From NCBI GenBank assembly GCA_004298345.1, contig SCTV01000068.1:1-14122 (forward strand): DNA of 14,122 bases. The letters are read 5' to 3'. The notes under the pieces are model-generated. The model worked only from the letters and a program-made list of their open reading frames with translations. It searched no databases and had not been told where the DNA came from. This document shows positions 7,447-12,851 of the stretch, piece after piece (position 1 is the stretch's first letter; each line of letters opens with the position of its first letter). Source of the DNA: Patescibacteria group bacterium. Its GTDB lineage: Bacteria; Patescibacteriota; Minisyncoccia; Phycocordibacterales; PALSA-1337. A program made the position numbers and the translations under genes.

Positions 7447-7475
7447 AGTATACTCTGAAACGGTTATCGGGTAAA
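7447..7475 (-). promoter_or_regulatory. Promoter of the livH operon, leaderless
   Basis: TTTACC (7475-7470), 17 nt, TATACT (7452-7447) on the minus strand. Only 7 nt separate the -10 from the livH ATG, so the start site should fall at or next to the ATG. A divergent promoter lies about 55 nt away. Confidence 0.6.
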
Positions 7476-7529
7476 TGGACAATCCTGCTCCGGCACACAA
7501 TAGATTGTTTTATGCATCGTACAACATAT

Positions 7530-7558
7530 TTGCGCTTGTACCTAGTATATGATATAAT
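7530..7558 (+). promoter_or_regulatory. Promoter of the receiver-like gene
   Basis: TTGCGC (7530-7535), 17-nt spacer, perfect TATAAT (7553-7558). GTACAA and TTGTAC form an inverted repeat flanking the -35 box (about 7519-7541). The predicted leader to the ATG at 7635 is about 70 nt. Confidence 0.7.
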
Positions 7559-7634
7559 GAGGTCTGATTAATTGCATCTTTAGTGCCAAAGTTGGCGCAG
7601 AGAATCACAAAACGTGGAAAGAAAGAAAAACACG

Positions 7635-8123
7635 ATGCATAAACCAAAGGCCTTGATCGTTGGCTCGCCAAAAACGATCGCTTCTGCAAATCATACACTC
7701 GCAAGTCTTTGTGGCACCGTCATCCTGGCTGGTGCCCTGAACGAAGCCGAGGATGCTTTGCGTGAAGTAAAGCCTGAGATAGTGCTGACAACACTACGAT
7801 TACCCCGGCACAGCAGCCTCACCGCCACAAGCAGTGAAATGCGTGGGATCGAAGTGGCAACAATGGCTGTAAATCATGGTGCAAAAGCCGTTGCCGTTGT
7901 GAATACTGATGGCCACGAACACCAGTTTGTGGAGATTGTGGTATTGGGCCTGAATGCCCTTTGCGACAAACTAGGCAAAAGGATTGAGTTCCTATCAGGA
8001 CCTCCCTATGTTGATGTGCATAAACGCAGCAACAAGGTGGATTGGGAGGCGGTTTTCCATCATCTCTTGGAAAAGCAGCGAACCTACACAGTCACAAAGA
8101 CGTTGTCGCGCCCAAAGCAATAG
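7635..8123 (+). CDS. Receiver-like (CheY-fold-like) protein lacking the phospho-acceptor Asp; unknown function
   Basis: A 162-residue soluble protein from ATG 7635; an in-frame GTG at 7614 would add seven residues (MERKKNT), and neither start has a strong Shine-Dalgarno site. The pattern resembles a response-regulator receiver: strand KALIVGS (5-11), a helix, strand LAGAL, helix ALREVKPE, then strand IVLTTLRLP (49-57), where the usual D-x-x-L-P has Thr53 in place of the phosphorylated Asp. A GIEVATMAVNHGAKAVAVVNTDG segment fits the next helix and strand. A family assignment cannot be made with certainty. It is transcribed alone, divergently from livH, with its own promoter and terminator, and its G+C content looks somewhat higher than that of the liv genes. 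Confidence 0.8.
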   Translation: MHKPKALIVGSPKTIASANHTLASLCGTVILAGALNEAEDALREVKPEIVLTTLRLPRHSSLTATSSEMRGIEVATMAVNHGAKAVAVVNTDGHEHQFVEIVVLGLNALCDKLGKRIEFLSGPPYVDVHKRSNKVDWEAVFHHLLEKQRTYTVTKTLSRPKQ

Positions 8124-8161
8124 CGCAGGAACCTTCGAGGCTCCCGCGCTATTTTTTATTT
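8121..8161 (+). terminator. Terminator of the receiver-like gene
   Basis: The stop codon TAG is the first three bases of the hairpin: TAGCGC (8121-8126) pairs with GCGCTA (8146-8151), with inner pairs GGA/TCC and CC/GG. TTTTTTATTT follows (8152-8161). It may also stop the converging binding-protein transcript. Confidence 0.85.
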
Positions 8162-8213
8162 AAACAAACAAAGAGGCCTATCGTTTGTGATATGCGTATT
8201 TTTCTAAATTATT

Positions 8214-9338
8214 TTATTTAACCTCCACCAAAGTACCATCTTTGATCTGCATCACACGCATACCTATATTAGTCACATCGCCATTCTCGTCGAAGCCAAA
8301 TGTTCCTGTGATACCTGGGAATGATTTCGTGGCGTAGAGTTCCTGCTTAATTTTTGAAGTGTCCTCAGATCCCACTTTTTCAAAAATAGATGCGAGAAGA
8401 TAAACCTGGTCGTACGCATTTGCGGAAAAGAATGGGTATGTTGGTTCAGCACCATAAACAGCCTGACTCTTTTTCAAAAAATCTGTGGCTCGCTGATTGT
8501 CAGAACCAAGTGCTGGCGCATCAACCACATACGCCCCTTCTACTGCCTTCCCTGTCTTTACAAATTCTGGACCAGAAAAATACGCCGTATAGAATTGAGA
8601 TTTAATGCCGAGTGTTCGAGCTTGCTGAGCCAATCGTGCACCGTTTGCTCCAGTCTGTGAATCAAGCAACAATGCTTTTGGATTTGTAACCTTTATTTTC
8701 TGTAAAATTGAACGAAAATCTTTTACATCAGGAGCATAGTGCTCACTCGCAACAACTTGTAGTTTTGCTGCATCGGTTTTAGAAACAAAGTCCTTTTCAA
8801 GCGCAAGTGCGTACGCTGTATTTTCAGCAACGATGGCTACAGTATCATAGCCATTCTTTGACATGTTTTCAGCCAGAGCTGTTCCTACGATAGTGTCGCT
8901 TGGAAATGTTCTAAAGATATAATCTCCTGCCTTTGTAATATCTGGACTTGATCCTTGGCCGATCACGATCACTTTTGCCGTTTCTGCAATAGGTGCAACA
9001 GACAAAAGTTCTCCACTACAAACCATACCGATAATTACCTTCACTTTATCAATAGAGATAAGTTTCTGAGCTGCAGTACTTGCATCTTTGTTATTACACT
9101 TGCCGTCTTCGTAAATAATTTCAAGAGATCGGCCATCTACCCCGCCTTTTGCATTAATTTCTGAAACAGCAATTTCAACACCCTTCTTCAAAGGCTCACC
9201 ATAAGCAGCCGCGTCACCAGAAAGAGGTGCAATAAATCCAATCTTAATCGGACCAGTCGCCTCTGGCTTTTTTGAAAGACTGTACAACCCCCAAACTACC
9301 AAAACTATCACCACTACCCACAAAACTTTCTTGGCCAT
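8214..9338 (-). CDS. Branched-chain amino acid-type ABC transporter substrate-binding protein
   Basis: A full-length Peripla_BP_6 / LivJ-like protein of 374 residues from ATG 9338. An upstream in-frame GTG at 9368 is less likely because MAKKVLWVVVIVLVVWGLY aligns with the anchor of the 626-1756 protein. The anchor spans about 4-20, with no lipobox. The fold is complete: IKIGFIAPLSGDAAAYGE, EINAKGGVDGR, YEDGKCNNKDA, IIGMVCSGE, then NAYDQVYLLASIFEKVG and FPGITGTFGFDENGD. C81 and C107 correspond to the LivJ disulfide pair. It is monocistronic, downstream of the dsb operon, and converges on the receiver-like gene. It probably feeds the LivHM-G transporter. Ligand unknown. Confidence 0.92.
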   Translation of the reverse strand: MAKKVLWVVVIVLVVWGLYSLSKKPEATGPIKIGFIAPLSGDAAAYGEPLKKGVEIAVSEINAKGGVDGRSLEIIYEDGKCNNKDASTAAQKLISIDKVKVIIGMVCSGELLSVAPIAETAKVIVIGQGSSPDITKAGDYIFRTFPSDTIVGTALAENMSKNGYDTVAIVAENTAYALALEKDFVSKTDAAKLQVVASEHYAPDVKDFRSILQKIKVTNPKALLLDSQTGANGARLAQQARTLGIKSQFYTAYFSGPEFVKTGKAVEGAYVVDAPALGSDNQRATDFLKKSQAVYGAEPTYPFFSANAYDQVYLLASIFEKVGSEDTSKIKQELYATKSFPGITGTFGFDENGDVTNIGMRVMQIKDGTLVEVK

Positions 9339-9364
9339 ATCGATATGATTTATATTAATAATAG

Positions 9365-9393
9365 ACACTACTTACTGTCAGTCAGTGTAGCAA
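9365..9393 (-). promoter_or_regulatory. Promoter of the 8214-9338 binding-protein gene
   Basis: TTGCTA (9393-9388), 17 nt, TAGTGT (9370-9365) on the minus strand. An overlapping alternative is TTGCCC (9413-9408), 18 nt, extended -10 TGC-TACACT (9389-9384). Which one is used cannot be decided by eye. Confidence 0.45.
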
Positions 9394-9415
9394 ACTCTCT
9401 CACTAAAGGGCAAGC

Positions 9416-9442
9416 CCGGTAGTAGAGATTACTCACTACCGG
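9416..9442 (-). terminator. Hairpin at the dsbA stop codon
   Basis: CCGGTAGT (9442-9435) and ACTACCGG (9423-9416) form perfect 8-bp arms on the minus strand; the dsbA TAG lies within the first arm. There is no strong T tract, so termination may be partial. Confidence 0.5.
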
Positions 9443-10071
9443 ACAAGTATTGCCTCAATCCTCGCACGAAGCTCGCCGTCACTTGGTACGCCCTGGAGCA
9501 TTGAGCCGTTGATAAAGAGGGTTGGAGTACCACGAACACCGATCTTTAGTGCATCGTCTCTGTCAGCATTGATCTGGGCCTCGAGATGTCCGTCGCTCAT
9601 ACTTTTTTCAAGTTTTACTAAATCCAATTTGAGTTCCTTTGCGTAACCGAGAAAAATATCTTTTGGAGGATTTTCTTTGCCTGCCCAGACGGACTGATTA
9701 TCATAGAGCATGTCATGCATCTGCCAATAGTTACCCTGTTCCCCCGCCGCGAGCGCAAATTTGGCCGCGAGCGTCGAGTCTCGATGTATTGGCAATGTGC
9801 GATAGACAAAATTAACTTTACCTGAGTAGTCCGTCAAAATCTTTTTCAACACCGGATGCATTCCCGCACAGCCAGGACATTCAAAATCAGCAAATTCAAC
9901 AATAGTCACTCTTGCTCCTGGCGCTTGTATCTGCGGGCTGTTTTCATGTACTAATCGAGACACATCTACGGACACTGGCTTGGTTGCAGAGTTGTACCAC
10001 ATCGCTCCACCCACAAAAAGCACGATGCAAGCGATGACAACTCCGATTATTACTTTTGTTTCTTTATCCAT
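9436..10071 (-). CDS. DsbA/BdbD-like thiol-disulfide oxidoreductase
   Basis: A 211-residue membrane-anchored thioredoxin-fold protein that introduces disulfides into exported proteins. Residues about 6-24 are a single membrane anchor. The active site FADFECPGCAGMHPVL carries C65-P-G-C68, and the cis-Pro loop is RGTPTLFING with P183. The helical insert between them (AAKFALAAGEQGNYWQMHDMLYDN, residues 102-125) is typical of the DsbA_4 / DSBA-like families found in Gram-positives and candidate phyla. It lies 9 nt after dsbB in a DUF2177-dsbB-dsbA operon and should be reoxidised by that DsbB. Likely clients include the Cys-pair binding proteins encoded nearby, which is an inference from context. 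Confidence 0.92.
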   Translation of the reverse strand: MDKETKVIIGVVIACIVLFVGGAMWYNSATKPVSVDVSRLVHENSPQIQAPGARVTIVEFADFECPGCAGMHPVLKKILTDYSGKVNFVYRTLPIHRDSTLAAKFALAAGEQGNYWQMHDMLYDNQSVWAGKENPPKDIFLGYAKELKLDLVKLEKSMSDGHLEAQINADRDDALKIGVRGTPTLFINGSMLQGVPSDGELRARIEAILVR

Positions 10072-10080
10072 TTGTCTGTT

Positions 10081-10518
10081 TTATTTATTATTTGCTAAAG
10101 ACTTTTTATATGCTAGCACACATGCGATGATTATCGAAAATGCTACGAATGAAAGCAATGGGATGGTGACAAATCCAAACCAAGCAAAATATTTTGTGGT
10201 GCAAGATACGCCGAGACTACATGGTGAAAGTGTGTCCGGAATGAGTTTGTAATAAAGCAGATTGTGATAGAGGGCAATGAGCCAGCCGAATATCGCGAGC
10301 GGAAGAATATAGAGCGGACTATTTTTGTCTTTTTTCATAATACCCACCGCAGTAATCCAAATGAGCGGATACATGAGAATACGCTGATACCAACACAATG
10401 TACACGGTGTAAGGTGCATTACTTCGCTGAAAAAAAGGCTGCCAAAAGTAGCGACGACTGACTGTACAAAAGCAAGATGAAGGCTGTATTTTTTAAATTG
10501 TTCAGAAAGTGTTTTCAT
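10081..10518 (-). CDS. DsbB/BdbC-like disulfide bond formation protein
   Basis: A 145-residue four-helix membrane protein from ATG 10518; a longer TTG start at 10545 would overlap the preceding gene. C39-T-L-C42 in the first outer loop (HLTPCTLCWYQR) is the quinone-linked redox pair, and C100/C106 (SPCSLGVSC) in the second loop is the pair that exchanges electrons with DsbA. The WYQRI motif is typical of the BdbC/DsbB family. It takes electrons from the DsbA-like partner 9 nt downstream and passes them to membrane quinone or another acceptor. Confidence 0.93.
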   Translation of the reverse strand: MKTLSEQFKKYSLHLAFVQSVVATFGSLFFSEVMHLTPCTLCWYQRILMYPLIWITAVGIMKKDKNSPLYILPLAIFGWLIALYHNLLYYKLIPDTLSPCSLGVSCTTKYFAWFGFVTIPLLSFVAFSIIIACVLAYKKSLANNK

Positions 10519-10525
10519 GGTGATT

Positions 10526-10942
10526 CTATACAAAGAATCGATCAAGATATTTGATAATCACCGTTGCAATACCACCTATCACAAAACCCCAAGCCATGTC
10601 GACCAGAGAGAGTGTCAAACTCCAATTGGTCAGAAAGGCATAGTTGGTCAAGTCATAGATAGCATACGTAACAAGACCAAAAACCGCTCCAACGAAAAAT
10701 ACCTGCCAGAGACTTTCTGTACCAGAAACCTTTGGCAACACAAAGAAAGTGATGCCAAAAGATAGTGCAAGATACACAAGAAATGCAGGAAAAAGTTTTA
10801 TGTCTATCGAGCCGTTACTTCGTGACACAAAAGTACCCATATAGGTATCATAAAACTTCCCCGCAATCAGCGAAAACCAGACAAAATCGACAAGGGCGAT
10901 GAGGGGTACTGCGGACAACCAAACTTTAATGAAATGGGTCAT
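10526..10942 (-). CDS. DUF2177 family membrane protein
   Basis: A 138-residue protein with about four membrane helices. It shows the DUF2177 pattern: an early VDFVWFSLIAGKFYDTYM, the central VGAVFGLVTYAIYDLTNYAFLTNW (residues about 83-106), and a final helix with VDMAWGFVIGG. The function of the family is not established. It is the first gene of the operon leading to dsbB (7 nt gap) and dsbA, which hints at a role linked to membrane or redox maturation, but that is context only. Confidence 0.85.
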   Translation of the reverse strand: MTHFIKVWLSAVPLIALVDFVWFSLIAGKFYDTYMGTFVSRSNGSIDIKLFPAFLVYLALSFGITFFVLPKVSGTESLWQVFFVGAVFGLVTYAIYDLTNYAFLTNWSLTLSLVDMAWGFVIGGIATVIIKYLDRFFV

Positions 10943-10951
10943 GAGAAATAA

Positions 10952-11005
10952 TTTTCAATTTTAAATTATCAATTTTCAGAAAAAATTTTAAATTTAAAAA
11001 ATGTT
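10952..11005. repeat. AT-rich leader repeats upstream of the DUF2177 gene
   Basis: Degenerate short repeats of the type CAATTTT(A/C)A and ATTTTAAATTT, both direct and inverted, lie in the untranslated leader between the promoter (11025-11052) and the ATG at 10942. No coding potential and no Shine-Dalgarno site are seen. Confidence 0.5.
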
Positions 11006-11024
11006 TTGAATGAATAATAAATAC

Positions 11025-11052
11025 AGTATAGCATCGCTCACAGGAGAATCAA
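11025..11052 (-). promoter_or_regulatory. Promoter of the DUF2177-dsbB-dsbA operon
   Basis: TTGATT (11052-11047), 16 nt, TATACT (11030-11025) preceded by TGC (extended -10) on the minus strand. The -35 overlaps the outer end of the palindrome at 11049-11091. The leader would be about 75 nt. Confidence 0.55.
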
Positions 11053-11091
11053 CGGCTCACTGATTTTGCCTTAAAACCAGTGAGCCGTTGA
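11049..11091. repeat. Palindrome joining two divergent -35 boxes
   Basis: TCAACGGCTCACTG (11049-11062) and CAGTGAGCCGTTGA (11078-11091) are perfect 14-bp arms around a 15-nt centre that can itself pair TTTT with AAAA. Each outer end supplies the TTGA of a -35 box, leftward for DUF2177 and rightward for the 11178-11897 gene. It is a candidate operator for coordinate control of both; an RNA hairpin role is also possible. Confidence 0.7.
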
Positions 11092-11116
11092 CCCACCACC
11101 CCTTCTGCGCTAGTCT
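11088..11116 (+). promoter_or_regulatory. Promoter of the 11178-11897 lipoprotein gene
   Basis: TTGACC (11088-11093), 17-nt spacer, TAGTCT (11111-11116). The -35 overlaps the right end of the palindrome. The leader to the ATG is about 55 nt. Confidence 0.6.
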
Positions 11117-11177
11117 ATAGATCAGTAAACCACCTCGCTCTTTGGCAACCCCAAGAGCCCATCCAAGGAACCAAACC

Positions 11178-11897
11178 ATGAAAACACCCAGAATGTTGGT
11201 GTGGGTCGGTATCGTCATGCTTGCACTGGCCACCACTCTGTGGACCGGATGCGAGACTCCGCAAACGTCTCCGTCGGTGCCACCGGCACCTCAAGCATCG
11301 ACAAACCTGGCACACACAAATTACATCACGTTAGCCATGCACGGAGTGGTGATGAAAGTGGATGATGAACTTGGAGTGATCATCTTCCAAGGTAACCCTG
11401 GTCTCGGTCGGCCAGGACTCATCATCACCTGCAAGGAGCAACTACCCGAAGGAGCTCAGGCTGAGCTGTTTATGGGCAACTTGTTCATCCTCGATGGAGA
11501 CAGACCGGGAGTAGGACAAAATTGCCTACATATCTCTATCACTCGGCAGGATACAAATACCAGTGCGCAGAAAACCGTGCCGGTGCCTTTTCGATCAAGG
11601 ATGCTTGACGAGACAGTTTTCCGAGGCACAGGAAAAGTGATTGCATCGGACAAAAAACTCGGACTGGTTGCTGTGCAAAATGGCGGCGTTGATCGAATGG
11701 ACCTGCCGGCTCTTTTCATCGACGCGCTTCCCAAACTCGAGAAAAACGATCCGGTAACGTGCACATTAAAACAGGTCAAGCTCACTGCAAAAGGTCTGCC
11801 TGGTGCGCCAACCTATTACGCATTCCGGATCACAGTTGAGAAATCACCTGGAAAGCTGACTGGGGACGTGCTCGCAGTAAACTCCACACCTCGGTAA
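11178..11897 (+). CDS. Lipoprotein with two OB/cold-shock-like repeats, unknown function
   Basis: A 239-residue protein from ATG 11178, chosen because AAGGAA lies 8 nt upstream and the signal peptide starts there; a TTG at 11142 in frame is unlikely. Residues 1-25 are a lipoprotein signal ending LWTGC (C25; the lipobox is slightly unusual with Trp at -3). A Pro/Ser/Thr linker spans 26-45. Two related units follow, about 55-123 and 150-221. Each begins G-x-V/K-V with D-x-x-LG-hhh-Q (HGVVMKVDDELGVIIFQ; GTGKVIASDKKLGLVAVQ), has a P-x-L-hI segment, and ends in a hydrophobic R/I-T strand. The spacing resembles a small OB-fold such as a cold-shock domain, but the aromatic RNA-binding motifs are absent, so nucleic-acid binding is not implied. 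Family not recognised. It is a single-gene unit with its own promoter and terminator, less AT-rich than its neighbours. Confidence 0.85.
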   Translation: MKTPRMLVWVGIVMLALATTLWTGCETPQTSPSVPPAPQASTNLAHTNYITLAMHGVVMKVDDELGVIIFQGNPGLGRPGLIITCKEQLPEGAQAELFMGNLFILDGDRPGVGQNCLHISITRQDTNTSAQKTVPVPFRSRMLDETVFRGTGKVIASDKKLGLVAVQNGGVDRMDLPALFIDALPKLEKNDPVTCTLKQVKLTAKGLPGAPTYYAFRITVEKSPGKLTGDVLAVNSTPR

Positions 11898-11917
11898 GTA
11901 TCGAGGTTTTTTATTTT
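11888..11917 (+). terminator. Terminator of the 11178-11897 gene
   Basis: ACCTCG (11888-11893) pairs with CGAGGT (11902-11907) across an 8-nt loop that contains the TAA stop codon. TTTTTTATTTT follows (11907-11917), the same tail as at 1850-1841 and 8152-8161. Confidence 0.8.
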
Positions 11918-11927
11918 GCCGAGTGAG

Positions 11928-11951
11928 CGGAGTCGCGAAAGCGGTACTCCG
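11928..11951. other. Short GC-rich hairpin between convergent genes
   Basis: CGGAGT-CGC-GAAA-GCG-gt-ACTCCG: a 9-bp stem with a GNRA tetraloop and a 2-nt bulge, followed on the plus strand by TTTT. It may be a backup terminator for the plus-strand gene or act between the convergent lipoprotein and alkD-like genes. Confidence 0.4.
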
Positions 11952-11989
11952 TTTTCATGACCCGCGAGCTATGTCAAAAAAAGATTCTC

Positions 11990-12712
11990 TTATTTTAATC
12001 TTAAATATCTTTTTCGTTTTGATTCGGGCATTCGTTCGATAGCATAACGAAGGGCGGTACGAGGAATTTTTTGGATATGTTTTTGCAAAAAGTCTTCAAC
12101 AAGCTTACTGTCTTTTTTATATATTTCTCTGATCGTCCAGCCGACGGCTTTGTGCGTCAGATCGTGAGTATCTGCAAAAAGCACCTTCGCAAGCCCAAGC
12201 GATATTGCATACTCCCCTTTTTGAATAAAATAATGAGTGGCAATGATAGATACGCGCCGATGCCAAAGATTTTTCGATAGTACCAATTTTTGTAAAATGT
12301 TTTGATCTGTATCAAATGCATAGCTACCCACAATATCTCGCGCCGAGCTGTCGACGAGGTCCCAATTATTTACTCGATCAAGATTTTGTATGTAAAAATC
12401 AAAAATTTCTTTTCTCTTTTTGATATCGCCGATTTGTACAGCCAATTTCATTTGATCAACTAAAATCAAAAGTGCAGTCAGCCGTTCTTCATGAATCGCG
12501 CTCGCTAAAAGCTGACTGAGAACAAGAAAAAGAACAGCGGAAAATTGCCGAGCAATTTTCCGCTGTTCTGGCACCGACACACCAATAAAAATATCACCCT
12601 CCCCATATTGCCCCGGCCCAGTTTTGAAAAACCGTGCCGAGCTTTTTGCCTTCTCCTTACTCCCCAACCGCTTCAGCTCTTTTTGTATTTGTATATATTG
12701 ATTCTGAGACAT
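11990..12712 (-). CDS. AlkD-like DNA alkylation repair protein
   Basis: A 240-residue all-helical HEAT-like-repeat protein of the DNA alkylation repair (AlkD, PF08713) family, which removes bulky or positively charged alkyl-bases such as 3-methyladenine and 7-methylguanine. Family landmarks: RFFKTGPGQYGEGDIFIGVSVPEQRKIA (residues 27-54), IHEERLTALLILV, VNNWDLVDSSARDIVG, HKAVGWTIREIYKKD and PRTALRYAIERMPESKRK. Length is normal. Residues 56-70 (QFSAVLFLVLSQLLA) are more hydrophobic than expected for the second helix, and this stretch coincides with a terminator-like perfect hairpin in the DNA (12531-12569). A -10 box at 12735-12740 suggests its own promoter. No Shine-Dalgarno site. Confidence 0.9.
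   Translation of the reverse strand: MSQNQYIQIQKELKRLGSKEKAKSSARFFKTGPGQYGEGDIFIGVSVPEQRKIARQFSAVLFLVLSQLLASAIHEERLTALLILVDQMKLAVQIGDIKKRKEIFDFYIQNLDRVNNWDLVDSSARDIVGSYAFDTDQNILQKLVLSKNLWHRRVSIIATHYFIQKGEYAISLGLAKVLFADTHDLTHKAVGWTIREIYKKDSKLVEDFLQKHIQKIPRTALRYAIERMPESKRKRYLRLK
12519..12569 (-). terminator. Terminator-like hairpin inside the alkD-like coding region
   Basis: In the mRNA sense, perfect 18-bp arms AGAACAGCGGAAAATTGC and GCAATTTTCCGCTGTTCT (12569-12552 and 12548-12531) enclose a 3-nt loop and are followed at once by TTTTCTTGTTCTC. This is the form of an intrinsic terminator, placed at codons about 49-60 of an open frame. Confidence 0.7.
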
Positions 12713-12734
12713 GGCTATTGCTTATTATTGACAC

Positions 12735-12740
12735 ATTATA
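12735..12740 (-). promoter_or_regulatory. -10 box of the alkD-like gene
   Basis: A perfect TATAAT on the minus strand, 22 nt before the ATG at 12712. No good -35 is seen; the position 17-18 nt upstream falls on the end of the hairpin at 12758-12784. Confidence 0.4.
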
Positions 12741-12757
12741 AACCCAGGAGCAAATTA

Positions 12758-12784
12758 AACGGCTCATTAGCTTAATGAGCCGTT
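12758..12784. terminator. Inverted repeat AACGGCTCATTA/TAATGAGCCGTT
   Basis: Perfect 12-bp arms around a 3-nt loop lie downstream of the 12852-13676 gene and just upstream of the alkD-like promoter. On the minus strand TTTAATTTGC follows, so it can act as a terminator for the secreted-protein operon. It shares the outer nine bases AACGGCTCA with the palindrome at 11049-11091. Confidence 0.55.
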
Positions 12785-12851
12785 AAATATGCCTATATAG
12801 AGCCGTATTGCAAAAACAGGAAAAAAAGAGATTTAGGAAGAATCCCCACCC

